Shown here: in pieces, positions 13,001 to 25,688 of the stretch
Layout of the letters: every line of letters starts with the position of its first letter
Numbering within the stretch: position 1 is the stretch's first letter
From: Burhinus oedicnemus
Lineage: Eukaryota > Chordata > Aves > Charadriiformes > Burhinidae
NCBI GenBank assembly: GCA_008921705.1
Contig: VFFE01007669.1
Coordinates: 7,599,336 to 7,663,335 of the forward strand
Length of the DNA stretch: 64,000 bases
Direction of reading: 5' to 3'
Notes under the pieces: model-generated
Told to the model about the DNA's origin: nothing
Seen by the model: only the letters and a program-made list of their open reading frames with translations
Database searches by the model: none
Translations under genes and position numbers: made by a program

Positions 13001-15219
13001 TTTGCCTTTTCAGAGCCATTACCTCGGCCCACTCGTTCTCCCGAGATCTGCTTGGTCCCTCGGGGCTCGCAAGTCAGCCGCTTCGCACAAAGCAGTCAAT
13101 TTATTTGCGTGCTCCTCATTTCAAAACAGAGGCCACATTAAATTTGATGAGACTACACAAATGCTTAAATTTCAGCGCACACCTCGTTAGACTGAGACCA
13201 AATGTACTGTCCTTACGCGAAATTCCAGGAACAAAAAGCCCACGCAGTCACACTCCATGTCTCCAGCTGGGGTGGGGGAGAGGAATGTATATGTGCATAC
13301 GTATTTTGAAATAAATGTATATTAAGAACAATACTTTCAGCAAAACAAATTCTCAAACATACTACTTTTTTTTTTTTCCCCCCACAGTAAGATGAATAAG
13401 CTCTAAAGGGAAGGAGCGTGATAAAAAGGAAAACCCAAAGAGGAAGGAACAGGCGGGAATTGTGTGCAGCTGGGAAGGAAAAACTTCGCAACAGTAATTA
13501 ACATGGAAATAATCTTCACCCGCTCTGAAGGAAGCGTGACATATGTTAAGGTCATTCCAACTCAGAAAATCTTTTCTAAGCTGAATCCTTAAAGGAGGAT
13601 GATTTAAATTAATAGGTACAAATACCCTCGGCTACCCAGGCTGCACAACAGCCACCGCAATTACAAGCACAGGCCAAGGGAGAAGAGAGCAGATTGCCCA
13701 AAGTACGGTCTGACCCAACAGCAGCCTCTCGAGAAGGACAACGGAAAGGTGTAGATGGGGAAGCGTGAAAGCAGTAATACCTTCTCAGATATTGCTCTCT
13801 TACAGTACATTTAGGAAGAGCGCAGAGGAGCTGTAGTAATTAAACAGTGCCGTTAGAGCAGGCTGGCAATAACAGCTCTCCTTGTTGACTTCCAGCCACC
13901 ATCACGGAGGGCACAGACAAACCCACTCGACTTGCACCAGTCGATCTGTCCTCCTGGTGATTCCAGCACAACCCCGTTTTCTTCCTGGCAATGACAAACT
14001 CTGTCAGCCTTCATCTCCGGGCTCAAAATGGAATTTCCTATGCAAGTCACACCTGCAAAAATATATTCGACATGACAGAGCTAAGCAATGACAACACTGC
14101 GGAGACAGTTGAACAGCACTTCCACGGAGATCAGCCCCCGTTTGTAAAAACTCTGGGCCACAAATAATTCATCACCCCTTTATTAAATAATTAGATATTA
14201 AGAGAGAACCGCTGATTAGACTCTACTGATATCACAGTGTATAGTTTCTCTCATGACTTTGTCACCGAGGTCACCATACAACCCAAAGCGAGGAGGATAG
14301 AAGGAGACAGTGTATGGGCATGGTTATATAGAGAAGCCTTTCATTAACCTTGCTGATCCCCCATAATTTCATATGTCAGCAGCTAATCAAGGACTCACTG
14401 ACATCATCAAGGGATAGGGAGAAAAGATCTCCCGAGGGACCGATCACTTCTCACAGGAGAAAGTCTATACTTACAACAGGAAGGTTATGTGTATTTTGCA
14501 AATAAATAAAGTGTTCTTGCATTATTTTTAATTAATGTTGAAATATATGCTTCTACTGTTGGTGATGATTTATTTTCAGCATGATGGAGATCACAGTTAA
14601 AGGAGTCAGTCCTTGATAGTCCACTCATTTCGGACTGTCCAGCTGCTGTACTTGGTCACTTAAGAAACATAAGCAAAATCATCTTCTTACTGAACCTTAG
14701 TCCACAGTTTTACTAACGTCATTGGTTTCCCAGCTAGAAGAGGAAATACAAGGGACACTGCATTTTTCGTAGAGTTGGATTTTAATCATTTTGTATTTAC
14801 TTAATACTTTTATCCCAAAAGATTTTGTAAATCTAATCAACACAGCAGTTAATTCATCTACGGCCGACATAAAGCCTCCTCTTAAGCGGGATATAGATGC
14901 CTCTCTAACAGCACGCCATGGTACCAAAAGGACAGTGCAGATGGGGGGAGGAGGTTCACCCACAGCAGCATGGGGTCTCCAGAGCTAAGGACGCTGGCCA
15001 GGGGCTGTGGGATTGTGCACCTCAATTTCAAGAAGACACTGTGGATCTGCAGGGATAGTAGATGGTCAAACATAGCCCGTGTAATTCAAGATGTTTCCCA
15101 AAGCATTGCATTTTCCCGCACCCTGCCTGAGCACCAAGGGAGAAGTAAGTGCAAGGTCCTGCGTTGGTGCTGCTGAACATCCCTGGATCTGCTGAGGAGC
15201 AGTGTTGGCTCGTTTGTCT
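10086..15219. other. Unique noncoding DNA, including a CpG patch and a candidate enhancer-like stretch
   Basis: No gene or transposon was recognised. The stretch contains the CpG-dense segment at 11284-11414, a T12/C-rich run near 13366-13382 and a complex homeobox-site-rich segment at about 14120-14430. Short open frames overlap on opposite strands and match no family that I know. Confidence 0.6.
11284..11414 (+). promoter_or_regulatory. CpG-dense patch ending at a consensus 5' splice site
   Basis: About twelve CpGs fall between roughly 11297 and 11410, including two CCGCGG sites, in otherwise CpG-poor DNA. The patch ends at AAAG|GTAAGA (splice junction after 11414), a near-ideal 5' splice donor. 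This is what a small promoter with a first exon of a noncoding RNA would look like. The overlapping open frames start with non-ATG codons and occur on both strands, so no coding claim is made. An ancient GC-rich insertion is an alternative. Confidence 0.3.
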
Positions 15220-15275
15220 CAGTCCAGCCTAGACCTTGCTGTGTATGTGATCTTACGAGATCACAGCCTGGACTG
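15220..15275. repeat. Imperfect nested inverted repeat
   Basis: The inner arms TGTGATCT (15246-15253) and AGATCACA (15258-15265) pair around a TACG tetraloop. The outer arms CAGTCCAG (15220-15227) and CTGGACTG (15268-15275) also pair, with an asymmetric internal bulge of about 18 bases on the left side. It could fold as an RNA hairpin. The bulge and the modest arm lengths make chance possible. Confidence 0.6.
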
Positions 15276-18200
15276 CTGTAGCTGCAGGGATATTTCCAGC
15301 ACATGGCGTGGATGAGGAGCATCACACAACTCATTAATACTAATAGAAGGCACTTGCTAACAAGGAAGAGGTGGGCAGCATGGAGAGAGGTCCCTCACAC
15401 CCCCAAAAACCGAGCCTTGAAACCCTGCATCACTTTCCATGGCCATATATTTTTTATTTGGAAACCGGCAGCCTACCTGTGTAGTCTTTTTCTGGTGTAT
15501 TGTACAGGTACAAATTTGACAGAACCGGCCCATTTGGAGAGCCCTCCCTCGCACTGTGCTAAGGACACACCTCACACACCTTCTGCGATAACACACACCT
15601 CCTCCAGTCACTTGTTTACAGCGTCCTCAGCCTGGCTCAGTATCGTGGGGCATGGCCATGAGCCAATTACCTCAACCAAAAATAATAATTAAAAAAATAT
15701 TCCTTGGTCATCATTATCCTATGGGCTGATGGATTTGTGCAACTGGACCTGATTTTGCAGGATGCCAAATGCCCTAAATCCCTAATGACTACGTGTGAGC
15801 TGAATGCCTAGTGTCTATGTGTCTGTAGCTATATCTATACATCCATCGACCATCCAGCAGGAGACAGGTCATGTCCCGTTGTTTTGCATATGGAAAAACT
15901 TGCCCTACCCCAATAAGGCGTTATACATGTATAACTAATACATCACCATCAACAATTTAAATAAAGGCTTTCTGAAAAAACAGGTTAGCTTGAATGTATA
16001 AGGATACCTTGTCCAAAAAGGGTATACGAAATATAATAACAATAGCGCGCACACTCAGTGCAGTCTTTCAAAATCACCTATACGGAATGGCAGAATGGGT
16101 ATTTCTGCTTTAACAGCGAGATTTGCCCTGCACTGAAAGAGGATTGTGAGGAAATACATATCCAAACACAAGATCATGATATGTTTTTAAAAAGCATGTC
16201 AAAAAATAGAATTACCTAAACAAATAATTTGGGGGGGGGAGGGGAATATTAAAGTTGAATTCTACTTAGAACTTGGTGTTTTTTCTACTCTAATAGATGC
16301 TGTCCTTCAAGTTAGCAGATCTTATAGAGTAGATGACTGTTCAGTTTTTTCAGCTTATGGGAGGGTTAAGAGCTAAAAAATGTACTCAGGAGAGGAAGAC
16401 AGTGTACTTAATTGTACACAACTCTTGCTTAACAGTAGTAGACTAAGGACATCCCAAATGACTGAAATAAGTGACTCTTAGGGACATGCTCAGGTGATCA
16501 AAAAACAGTAACATGACACATATCTACCTACATTGAATAAAAATCTTCCAGCAGTGGTAGGACTGGAAAACAACATTCTAAAATGTTATTTTTTAAAAAA
16601 TTTGCACTTTTTTTTTTTTCCTGGCTGCAATCATATATATATATTCCCAAAACTCAATTTCTGATTAGCACCTCTTCTCTTCTTGGCACTGACAGACTCT
16701 GCACCTACAGATCACATGGGTCTTGGCAATCAGTCCTAATCTCTAATTTGAATAGTTGGAATTACAAAATTACTTCTTGTAATCTTCATTCTGCTTCTTC
16801 TGTTTTGTTGAATACAAATATTTTAATTGCTAGGGAACTGTGCCTAATACGCTACGTTCTAGTTCAAATCATGACCATATGCATTATAATACAAAGCAAT
16901 TAATAGCAGCACATCCAGGAAATTGCCACTTACGATCAGCTGCCTGCCAACACATTACAACCACACCAAAATCAAAGATGAAATAGTTTTCGTCTGGTAA
17001 TGAGAATATTCCCTATTGAAGTTGGTTCAGAGGTTATTCCTTCCACAGTTCTTGTGGAGTGGAACACCACTCATTGGGAAACTTTTGCCTCTGCGAGACA
17101 GAACACCCAACAGAGACTGTAACGGCAACCAAATCGAGCTCTGAATGCAATAAATCTTGCTGGATACTTTTGTACTCAAGAGCTGGAAAAAATACTGAAA
17201 AACCCACTATCTAGAGCCAATGTTGAAAAACAGAAAATCAGCATTATACATATGGGATAATATTTTAAGAATAAGACCATGATGACATGGCTACTGAGAC
17301 ACATGAGAATTGCAGAAAGTTATGGTACTTCAGGTTTATTCGTTTTTAATTCCACCTATGTTGTGAAATCAGAATTCAGAATAAACCAAAACAAAAGCTG
17401 CTTTGCTTTAAAATTGAATTCTGATTATTTTATTTTTTTGCAGCGTGTTATTTATTGATCATTACAGTGAGACCTAATTCCCACTCATTAGGGGTTTTTT
17501 TATTCACATCTAGTTATCCTACAAGGTTCATTTATGAATGTAAAGCTGAATTTAAAGCGGTTTTTACTTTAATTAAATTGGTATATAATTGAGAATAAGG
17601 CTTTTTGAACCCAGGACCAAATAACCCCATTTGCTCCCTCTCACCTGGGTATCACCTTTAGGCTTATCACCTACATAACCTTAAATGATCACATCTTTAA
17701 CAAAACTTATACATAAAGAGATACAGGCAAAAAATAGAACAAAATCCAAACCCAAGGCAAAAACCAGTATTTTCCAAGAGTCATCTTTTCAGTGGTCCAT
17801 AAGAGTAAGTTAATTTGCCACATGCAAACCAAGGTTTCCCAGTGTTCTGGGGTTACCGTGGTACAGGAAATTCAGTAAATCTATATATAAACTGGCAATT
17901 CTTCGCATATGCAGAAGGCACATCTGATACTCTCATCATGGTCCACAGCCTCGTTATACAGTTTGTTCTACTTGGGATATAATATAATTTCACACCTAAA
18001 AATACATCCTTTAAGGGACTAAAGGTTAAATATCTGTTCTCCATTCCTACCTACCCTGAAGTTACAAAAAAGCTCCTTGTGTTGCTGGTAATGCTATCTT
18101 AGTGCTGTGAAGAGGATTCACTCAACCTTCTAATTTTAATTTTCTTGAAGAATCCCCGGAAAGATATGTAAATTGTTTCTTTCAAGATACTGAGCGCTTT

Positions 18201-21200
18201 GTTTTGCCGCAAAATACATCACTAGAAGCAAAGTCTAGGCTTCAATAACTTCTGAATGTCAGCACATCTCTGATTTCTAAAATGCGTGTTTTAGTCAGTG
18301 ATATTGAGAGCGAGGAGCCTGTTCCAACTCTGCGATAATGCCGGCATTAATTTTCACTTATAATTGTTTCCTCCTTAAACAGCCCCACAGAGAGAGACTC
18401 GCATCCCTTCATTACACATAACTTATCATGGCATTAAATTTGCCTAAATTGTACTCCAGTGCTGCCATACTGCTGACCCTTAAGTCTGTAAACAAATACA
18501 TTTGTTCTCCATATATTTATGTTTTGTCTTCTAAATTGTGAGAAAATGAGCCTAGAATCTTCATATCGTAATTGTATCATCAAAGCCTGTTGAGAATACG
18601 ATAAAGTAACCAGAAGTGAAATTATCAATAAGAGTCATTTATTTTGCATTTTTATTTTAAAGAATACTTATGAGAATTGTGATAAATTAGCAGTGACAAA
18701 CTACTTCTTGCAGGCTGATTTTGTGTGGAGAGTTTAATTAAACATTGCAGCTGTTTATCTCTATGGTGATTAAATTTTCATATGTAAATTACATGTATTA
18801 AGATCAAGATACTTATGTAAATGTCACTTGCCTTAATGTTTTGTGTTACTGTTATTAACATCTAACCATCAGCTTGTAATCTTCTTGTATTGCATTACGC
18901 TGGCATGCACTACATGACTAAAATAAGTAGATTTATATCTTAATAACAAACAAGTTTTTAAAAAGAACATCTTACTATGTAATTGAGATGTAGATAAAAA
19001 ATAAAAAATAAACCGTCGAGTGTGAACCGCTGTAAATTTGAGAACCCCATTGGTTCGAGCCGCATTCGTTGAATGCCTCCCATCTGTCAGCAAACAACTA
19101 CTTGAATAGAAGTTAACAGGGTAGCCATGGTTTTTGATACGAGGGCCAAGCACAGACCCCCAGAGGCAAGTGTGCCGCTTACGCTGCCAGGAGAGAACAG
19201 CATCATTTCAGACCAAAACAAATTTTACCTGGCCGTCAGGGATCTATACGTCCACTTAGAATAACTCGCCCATCTACCTTACCGCAATTGAGGGTATAAT
19301 GTTTTATTTTATGTCGTCACTGCCAAATAAAAAACTGAATACTATTATAGTTCTGACACGAACACTTTCTAAACAACAAAAAAGATTCATATTTCTAGAG
19401 GAAAAAAAAGCTCAAGATCCACCCACCTCTATTTCCAAAAACTAAAAGAAAACCCTAACATATCACAAATATATCTTTACCAACAGCACTTTAGAAGTCT
19501 GGATCTTATAGAGTCAACAGAAAAAATCACCAGGGTTTGCCGTTTACTAGATTTTCCACATTTTTTTTTTTCTGCTTTTGCTGTACCTGTTGAGTATTAT
19601 TCTTATTCACTTTGATAATAAGTTTAGCAACAACTTGGAGTGAACAAATAGGAAGATCTGCCATCTGATCTCAGTTACTAGGGAGAGGGAAGTTCTTAAT
19701 ATAAAACTGTACAACTCCAGTGCAAGAAAGACTTCTCATTATGCCAGTCATGCTTGGAGCCTACCGAAAGGCAGACACTCATTGACAGCAGGAAATCAAA
19801 TTCATCATTTGCAAAAACAAATTAAGAGAGCAAATTGCAGCAGGCAATACACAGAAAATGAGATAAAGGCGGTTAGGATTAATTTCTTTTGAGGAATCTA
19901 TAGGTTATATATGATCTTGTGTGATGGGTAGGAAGAAAGGAAAAGATCACTGGGAGACGCGGGCTTCATTTTCTTACATTGTCATCCAGGAGGCACGCCA
20001 CTATCAAACGAGAGTACATTATCTCAACGATCTACTCAAAAGCAATGAAACACTTTGAAGATGCCCCAAATAATTGTATGGATGTTCTGATGGGCAAATT
20101 GAAGATGAGCATTGTCTAGGGGCTTAGAATAAGTTCAATAACTCTCTCAGCAACGCAATGAGCTTTGAAGAAAGAGCAGTCAGTTAGCTTGGCAGCATAA
20201 GAAATTAGCAGTTATTTTAATGGGTACTATCCCTCAGTGCTAATAACTTCATCAGATGACAGTCTGACTTTGTAGTCATAGGGTGTCATATACACATCTT
20301 CCTCAGCAGCTGTAATCTGTAAATTCATTCTGAGTTTCCTTTTTATTTTAGAGTCTTAAATTACATCCCAACCACTCTTTGGGGATTAATTCAATTTACT
20401 TACACAATTTTCTATTTCCAAATTAAAAATACACAATATATCTCCTTTAAATCTAGTCACAGAGTAAACTGTTAGAAAAGTGCTTGTTCCTTTTCCCAGC
20501 ACCATATTTCAGGTCTTAGAGGAAGATGTTTGCAAGGTTCAAATTCTCCTAAAGTCTTTGTCAATGGTTTGAGTTTGATTGCTCCCAGATATCTCAGCTG
20601 CTTTGCTCTACGACTAACGCATTATGCCGTGAGTCCTACCTTCACTTGTTAAGCTAAAGAGATGAGAGTAACATTTTGGAGAGGACCTTCCTTCATTTAA
20701 AAAAATGTGGTAAATTCAAGAAAGAGAACAGGTCTAGGAAGAACTGGTCCTGCAAGGCGTTTCACTCACTCTACTCGTTTACCCTGAGGACCACTGCAAA
20801 TTTACCCTTACCAATTTCTTTTTCAAATTACAATAACTCAAATTCCAACGAGTTTTTTTGTTTGTTTGTTTGTTTATTTTATCAATGAAATAAAGTCAGA
20901 TTGCATAAACATCTGGGTTTGCAAGTGCTCCTTCCTATGGAAAAGCTGCTGTGTCAGAAAAATGAGTCTTTTCAGCTTTTATAGATAGCCACATCTCCAA
21001 TTGATTGGAAATAGAGTTCTGGATATCATAACAGTTTGGGGGTTCAAAATCTACTGTTTTCAAAACTGCTCCTCAGCAATGCCATGCTGGTGACAGCAGC
21101 TTTTCCCTCCTGTGCTGAGCACACATCTTTGATGAGGAACTGCAACCTGTGACCTTTTACCAGCTGAAATTTTTTGCAGCAGCTGAAAGACCTAATACAG

Positions 21201-22264
21201 ACGAGCAAAGCTGCTGGCACGCTCCAGAGTGCCATCTCCAACGTGCGAAGAGAAGCCTTGCAGGCTACCAAGGGGAGAGACAAAGACCACAAGCTCTTTT
21301 CTCAGAGCCACCTTCACCGGCAGCTCCTTACTTCAGTGGCTTTCTTGGGCAATGAAGTGTCACCCGGCGTAAGTGAAAAATTGGTCCTTGCGTGCATAAA
21401 TGGATTAGTTTTCTATTGCTAAGATGTTTGCAGCAGCTCAGTCTGGAGTGTCTCGGTTTATCACCATTACAACCACCACCACGGTATAAAAAATGGAGTG
21501 TGGGACGATAAAAAGACAGAGGAAAGAGGACCAGGATAATTGTAAGGGAGAGAGCTCGTACTTCCTCCCGCAAATCTCACTAATCATCGATAATCAGGGA
21601 GAAAGAGTGAAATACTGTTTACAGGGGGTTTGTAAATTACCACATTATCATAAAGATTGCCTGAATCTCTCAGCAGCTTTTAAACACGGACAGATCATGA
21701 TGAAGTTCACCAAGAGCCATTTTTCTCAACAAGAAAACCTTCTTGTGCTATTTAAGTTTAGTTTGCCATAAAACTTCCTATATTCACTGGCTGACTGTCT
21801 ACTGAAAATAATAACCCTGAATAATGATCATAGCCGGCATAGCTGGCAGCAGATCCACTACAATTACCAAAAGTTAATTAGAATTATTAAAATAACAAAC
21901 ACAAGGCCACCGATATTATACATCTACATTTAATAATGGAATCCAACAGTGCATCTGATTCATGAACTACATTATATTATTTTAAAGCCTTTTCTTTCTT
22001 ACCAAATTAAATATTGATGGATTATCCTCTCTGAATCAGTCGGTGGATTGAATTCTATTTATGCAGGCCCTAAAAATTAAGCTATGGAGCAGAACTATAA
22101 AGACCCCGTTGCCTCCCTGAACAGTAAAACAACTTGCAGTTCATTTTTGCTTGTTGTTTCCCTGTTCACAGTATTATGTTTGGAGAAAGAAATTCCAGAC
22201 TTAAAAGCAATTGGTCCAAGAATTTCATCAAACACAGGTTCACCTCCTATTGCTGTTTTAATAT
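15276..22264. other. Unique AT-rich noncoding DNA
   Basis: No gene was recognised. Present are a (TTTG)n microsatellite (about 20857-20874), a G-rich run near 16231-16244, and two stretches (about 18660-18860 and 21830-22090) whose mixed, TAATTA-rich composition resembles conserved vertebrate noncoding elements. A sequence near 19052 (GGTTCGAGCC) resembles a tRNA T-loop but has no tRNA around it. Confidence 0.6.
20857..20874 (+). repeat. (TTTG)n microsatellite
   Basis: Four to five tandem TTTG units follow a T run. A second TTTG array occurs at about 41875-41894. Both are ordinary simple repeats without an attached poly(A)-tailed transposon that I can recognise. Confidence 0.85.
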
Positions 22265-22296
22265 AAATTTATTTAAGGCCGTGTTTAAATAAATTT
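22265..22296. repeat. AT-rich inverted repeat with 12-bp arms
   Basis: AAATTTATTTAA (22265-22276) and TTAAATAAATTT (22285-22296) are exact reverse complements around the 8-base GC-rich spacer GGCCGTGT. The arms are pure A/T, so chance is less remote than for the 9968 hairpin, but the GC-rich loop gives it a cruciform-like design. No transposon end was recognised. Confidence 0.8.
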
Positions 22297-23075
22297 CAAG
22301 CTCAAGTTGTCAACGTCTTTGCACCCACGTGAACCCTAATAATTTTAGCACGCTGTATATATGCACAATCTCTCGCAGCTTTAATTTTCACGAGCGTTAC
22401 AGCAGCTCTTTGCTCTCAGAAATGCTTGTCTGTGTCCCTCCTGCCTTCTTCCTTCACACCGAGATTATTTTAATCAGACAACTCAGAGCAGATTTAACAC
22501 GTGTTTACTTCACTTCTGTGTGTGCACAGTATTGTAAAGAACCTCGCTGTATTTTTAGATCCTAAACTGAATTATGCAGCACATGGTATTAGGAGAGAAT
22601 TTTTAAGCTTTTATATTGGCGAATTTGAAGAGGAGTTGCTGACACCTATGATGCCGCTTTACGCAGACTAGCATTGTCAAGGCCATGGCACTGTCCACTT
22701 TTTTAACAAAATCAACACCATTTGAGGCCACCCTTCTCCTCAGTCATTTGGCAAAATGCAAACATCGGCTTAACCGCCGTAACTGAAAAGGTACGGAGCT
22801 CCCTGAGCTGCTCAGAGGGTTTCCTTTCAAGTCACAAGAAAAAGTGCAGTTCTTCTTTCCCTAACCAGCTGTCTTAGCCACCAGCCTTCCCAATTCTTTC
22901 ATCCTGTATATATCAAAAGAAAATATATAAATAGCCTTAATATTTTAAAGCAAAATACTCCTAAAGGCCATTAGGAACATAAGCAAGAAACCAAATATCG
23001 TCTCTTGGGACAAAAAAAATTACAAGCTAGGTAATGGATTTGCACCTACTCTCCCCTCTGTTAAGTTATTGTGCG
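22297..23075. other. Unique noncoding DNA upstream of the LTR fragment
   Basis: Nothing recognisable was seen: no exon, repeat family or RNA fold. Composition is ordinary AT-rich DNA. Confidence 0.6.
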
Positions 23076-23132
23076 TTTGAATGACACCAATTATTTACGA
23101 AAGATTTGAAAGACACCAATTATTTAAGAAAT
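23076..23132. repeat. Two-copy tandem duplication, 29-bp period
   Basis: The 15-base core GACACCAATTATTTA appears at 23083-23097 and again at 23112-23126. Flanking bases are also shared (TTTGAA before, GAAA after), giving two near-identical units about 29 bases apart. It looks like a recent local slippage duplication. Confidence 0.85.
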
Positions 23133-23238
23133 AAAGAAAAGAAGATTCAACAGAAACATTAAAAAATGCTCAGAGGTCTTCAGGATGTAAATTGCTTTTC
23201 TGAACTTCACATACAAGAGTGAAAATGGGGAAAAGGTA

Positions 23239-23506
23239 TGTCCTGGTTTGAGGTAAAACAGGACCAATTTTTGTTCAGTAACTTTTCTTTTTAGCTAGGC
23301 CTCTTCTAACTGCTGAAATTAACAGCATGTTGTGCAGAAAAGTGTTCGCTCTCAGAGTGATAAGACCCATGTTTATAACTGAGGCCAAGGAACGGTATGC
23401 AGAGAGGCTCTTGCTTATACTTATTGCTATAACAACCAAGGCCAGCCAAATTTGTTACTTGCCCCGTTGGAGGGTCGGAAGCGGAAAAGCGTAGAGGGGT
23501 CACACC
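23239..23506 (+). mobile_element. Endogenous retroviral LTR, 5' part, cut by an assembly gap
   Basis: This segment begins with a 5' TG (TGTCCTGGTTTGAGG). It aligns by eye over about 250 bases with the first part of the LTR at 48337-49056, with most positions identical and scattered substitutions. It stops at the N block. Sequence after the gap is A-rich unique DNA with no U5 or LTR 3' end, so the remaining roughly 450 bases (TATA box, poly(A) signal, U5) are either hidden in the gap or deleted. No retroviral coding sequence is adjacent. Family assignment within the avian ERVs is not possible here. Confidence 0.85.
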
Positions 23507-23526
23507 NNNNNNNNNNNNNNNNNNNN
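23507..23526. other. Assembly gap (20 N)
   Basis: Twenty N characters lie inside the LTR. An identical-length gap occurs at 49702-49721, so 20 is probably a placeholder and the true missing length is unknown. The right flank contains an A17 run (about 23537-23553), a plausible cause of assembly or sequencing failure. Confidence 0.98.
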
Positions 23527-25624
23527 TTCCAAAAAGAAAAAAAAAAAAAAAAAGATACAAGCTCTGTCTATGAAAGATGAAAAATAAAAATAAAACTCCC
23601 TTATGACACTGAAACAGTGAGATGGTGATACAATTCACTTGTCTCTTCGTGTCTCATGTAGGCTAACCTCCAAGAAAGGTCAATTTTTTAAAGACAAGCA
23701 TAATGCCCACTGAGCGCAAAAGAGAGACAAGCTCACTAGCTGAATATTAAGGAAAAATAGCTGAAATTTTTTTCCACTACAGAAACTGGAAATCTCACAG
23801 AGGCAATGCAAGAGCAGCATTGCACATTTGACTAGATTCAACTTTCGCTTTTGCCTCGAGTGGACACTGAGATACCCTTCCCTTGTTTTTAAAATCTCCC
23901 TTTCTGTGAAGGTGTACGTGCATAGCCATAGCCACAGTTTTCATTCTGAACTTTTTATTGCATTAATAGACCAAAGATATATACTGATTTCATTTCATTA
24001 ACAGGCACTAAGCAACAGTAGTTGATTGTAAAATTTTGTACTATTCTGAGGATACTGATTTTCATTAGGAATACTGATTTTCCTGTAACACCATACTAAT
24101 TACCTGCTCTCTATTTTCTACAATAGTTCACATTCAGCTAAAAAGATTTTTTTCGAAACCCTTACCCTCAGTGTTCTGTATAATGCTACCACTATTTTAT
24201 TTATGATTTTCTGGCTCAGATAAATTACTCCCCTGCCCGTCGGTAAAGCACTACGCTAATAACCACTCTGAACATTGAGTCCCCAATAGCAAAATCTCCC
24301 AGCAGCCAAATGCAGTGAGATTGTTCATCGTGCTTTAATAAGAACTTCACAGGCAGGTTTGCATCTCTTTCTCAGCTGCAACTGATGGACGACACGAGTC
24401 CAACAGAGAAATACAAGAGTTCAGCAATATTTCTCTCTTTTTCAGCCTCTCAAGCAGTGCAAAAGGCTCCTGCATGGCTGTGTTAAAACTGTTATTATGG
24501 TAAAAAAAAAAGACTAATTTTTGGTTGTCTTTCGAAGGGAAGGAGGAGATGAGGTTTGTGTGGTGCCACCACACGAGGGAGCCATCTCCTCAAAAATTCA
24601 CAGGTTTAGAGGCGTCGAAACCAAAGCAAGAACGACCTGGCAGGTGCTGGGTGGCTCCAAGGGGCACAGCCCCTAGGCCAGGGCCAGCATGGCAAATCCT
24701 GAATCAACCCAGCCAAGCCTTCAGGAAAGCCATGGAGAGGTGAAATCCCCAGCCGGGGAGACAAAAAACCCCATTTTTTTGTACTATTCTCATTTAACAC
24801 AAGTGAATGAGGAGAAAGCTTATAGTAATAACAACAGTGAGGTCCCTTATTTCTGCCCGAAAAGCAAGCTCGAGACGATAATAACAGTGATCAAATCCAC
24901 AGGCAATGTATGGCAAAGAATAAGACAAATCCGACTCTGGAAATCTGAGATGAGAGGCATAAAACTTTTATAACTTGCCCCATAAATTGTGCTGCCGTGG
25001 CCGCTCTGCCCGCAGCGAGGCAGCTGGCCGGCAGCTTTCCCTTGCCTTCGCCTCCCACCACTGCCCGGCTTCCAGCATCTCTGGCAGCTTCAGCGCTGCC
25101 ATCGCTGCATTTTTAACTTTATTTTTTAAGTATTCATACAGAAATGCTTGAACCCCACAGCCTAGATGTCTCCCACCACCCTATTACTGACATAATTCAT
25201 TACCAAGTAGGTGCTAAAGCAGGCAAGGTGATTTTTCACTCCGAATCGTACAAAGCTTGGATGCATATAGAAACATTTAAAATATTTAAATCACAGATTT
25301 AAATGATTCAAATTGAGCTTGCTTTGGTAGCTGAATCCTCCCCTCGCTGCTGCTGTCATGTGCACTGAATACGACTGGGTTCCCGCGGAGAAGGTGTAAT
25401 TACAGACTAGATCATATCACATGCAGAGAAGGGAGCTGGATGAAGTTCGCACAGCCTTAAATCCGGTCCTTCCTGCTGTCGAAGGCTTAATTTGAAACCT
25501 AAATAACGGTGCCTTCCTGCAGTCCGCTTCTGTTTCCACTGCGGAAGACCCCATGACCAACTTTCGAACGTCCATCCACCGCTGCCACCGCGCAGATGGC
25601 TAACCTTCAACAAAAGTCACAGAA
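23527..25624. other. Unique noncoding DNA
   Basis: It starts with A-rich low-complexity sequence. A small duplication of ATACTGATTTTC occurs at 24052-24063 and 24071-24082. A locally GC-rich segment lies near 24990-25090. No exon or known transposon was recognised. Confidence 0.6.
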
Positions 25625-25688
25625 AGGGGGTTGGACTAGATGATCTCCAGAGGTCCCTTCCAACCCCCGTGATTCTGTGATTCTGTGA
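25625..25688 (+). mobile_element. CR1 LINE 3' tail, very short fragment
   Basis: About 64 bases match the CR1 3' UTR: GGGGGTTGGACTAGATGATC, then AGGTCCCTTCCAACCCC, then the terminal GATTCTGTGATTCTGTG repeats. Only the extreme 3' end inserted, which is common for CR1. No coding sequence is present. It resembles the tails at 36030-36078 and 43040-43090 more than the tail at 4000-4078. Confidence 0.93.

Noticed and set aside
19045..19060. GGTTCGAGCC, resembling a tRNA T-loop / B box
   Set aside because: No acceptor stem, anticodon arm or A box can be paired around it.
22968..22990. TAGGAACATAAGC, possibly the reverse complement of an L3-type tail
   Set aside because: The matching 'ggaccagatgg' block is absent next to it.
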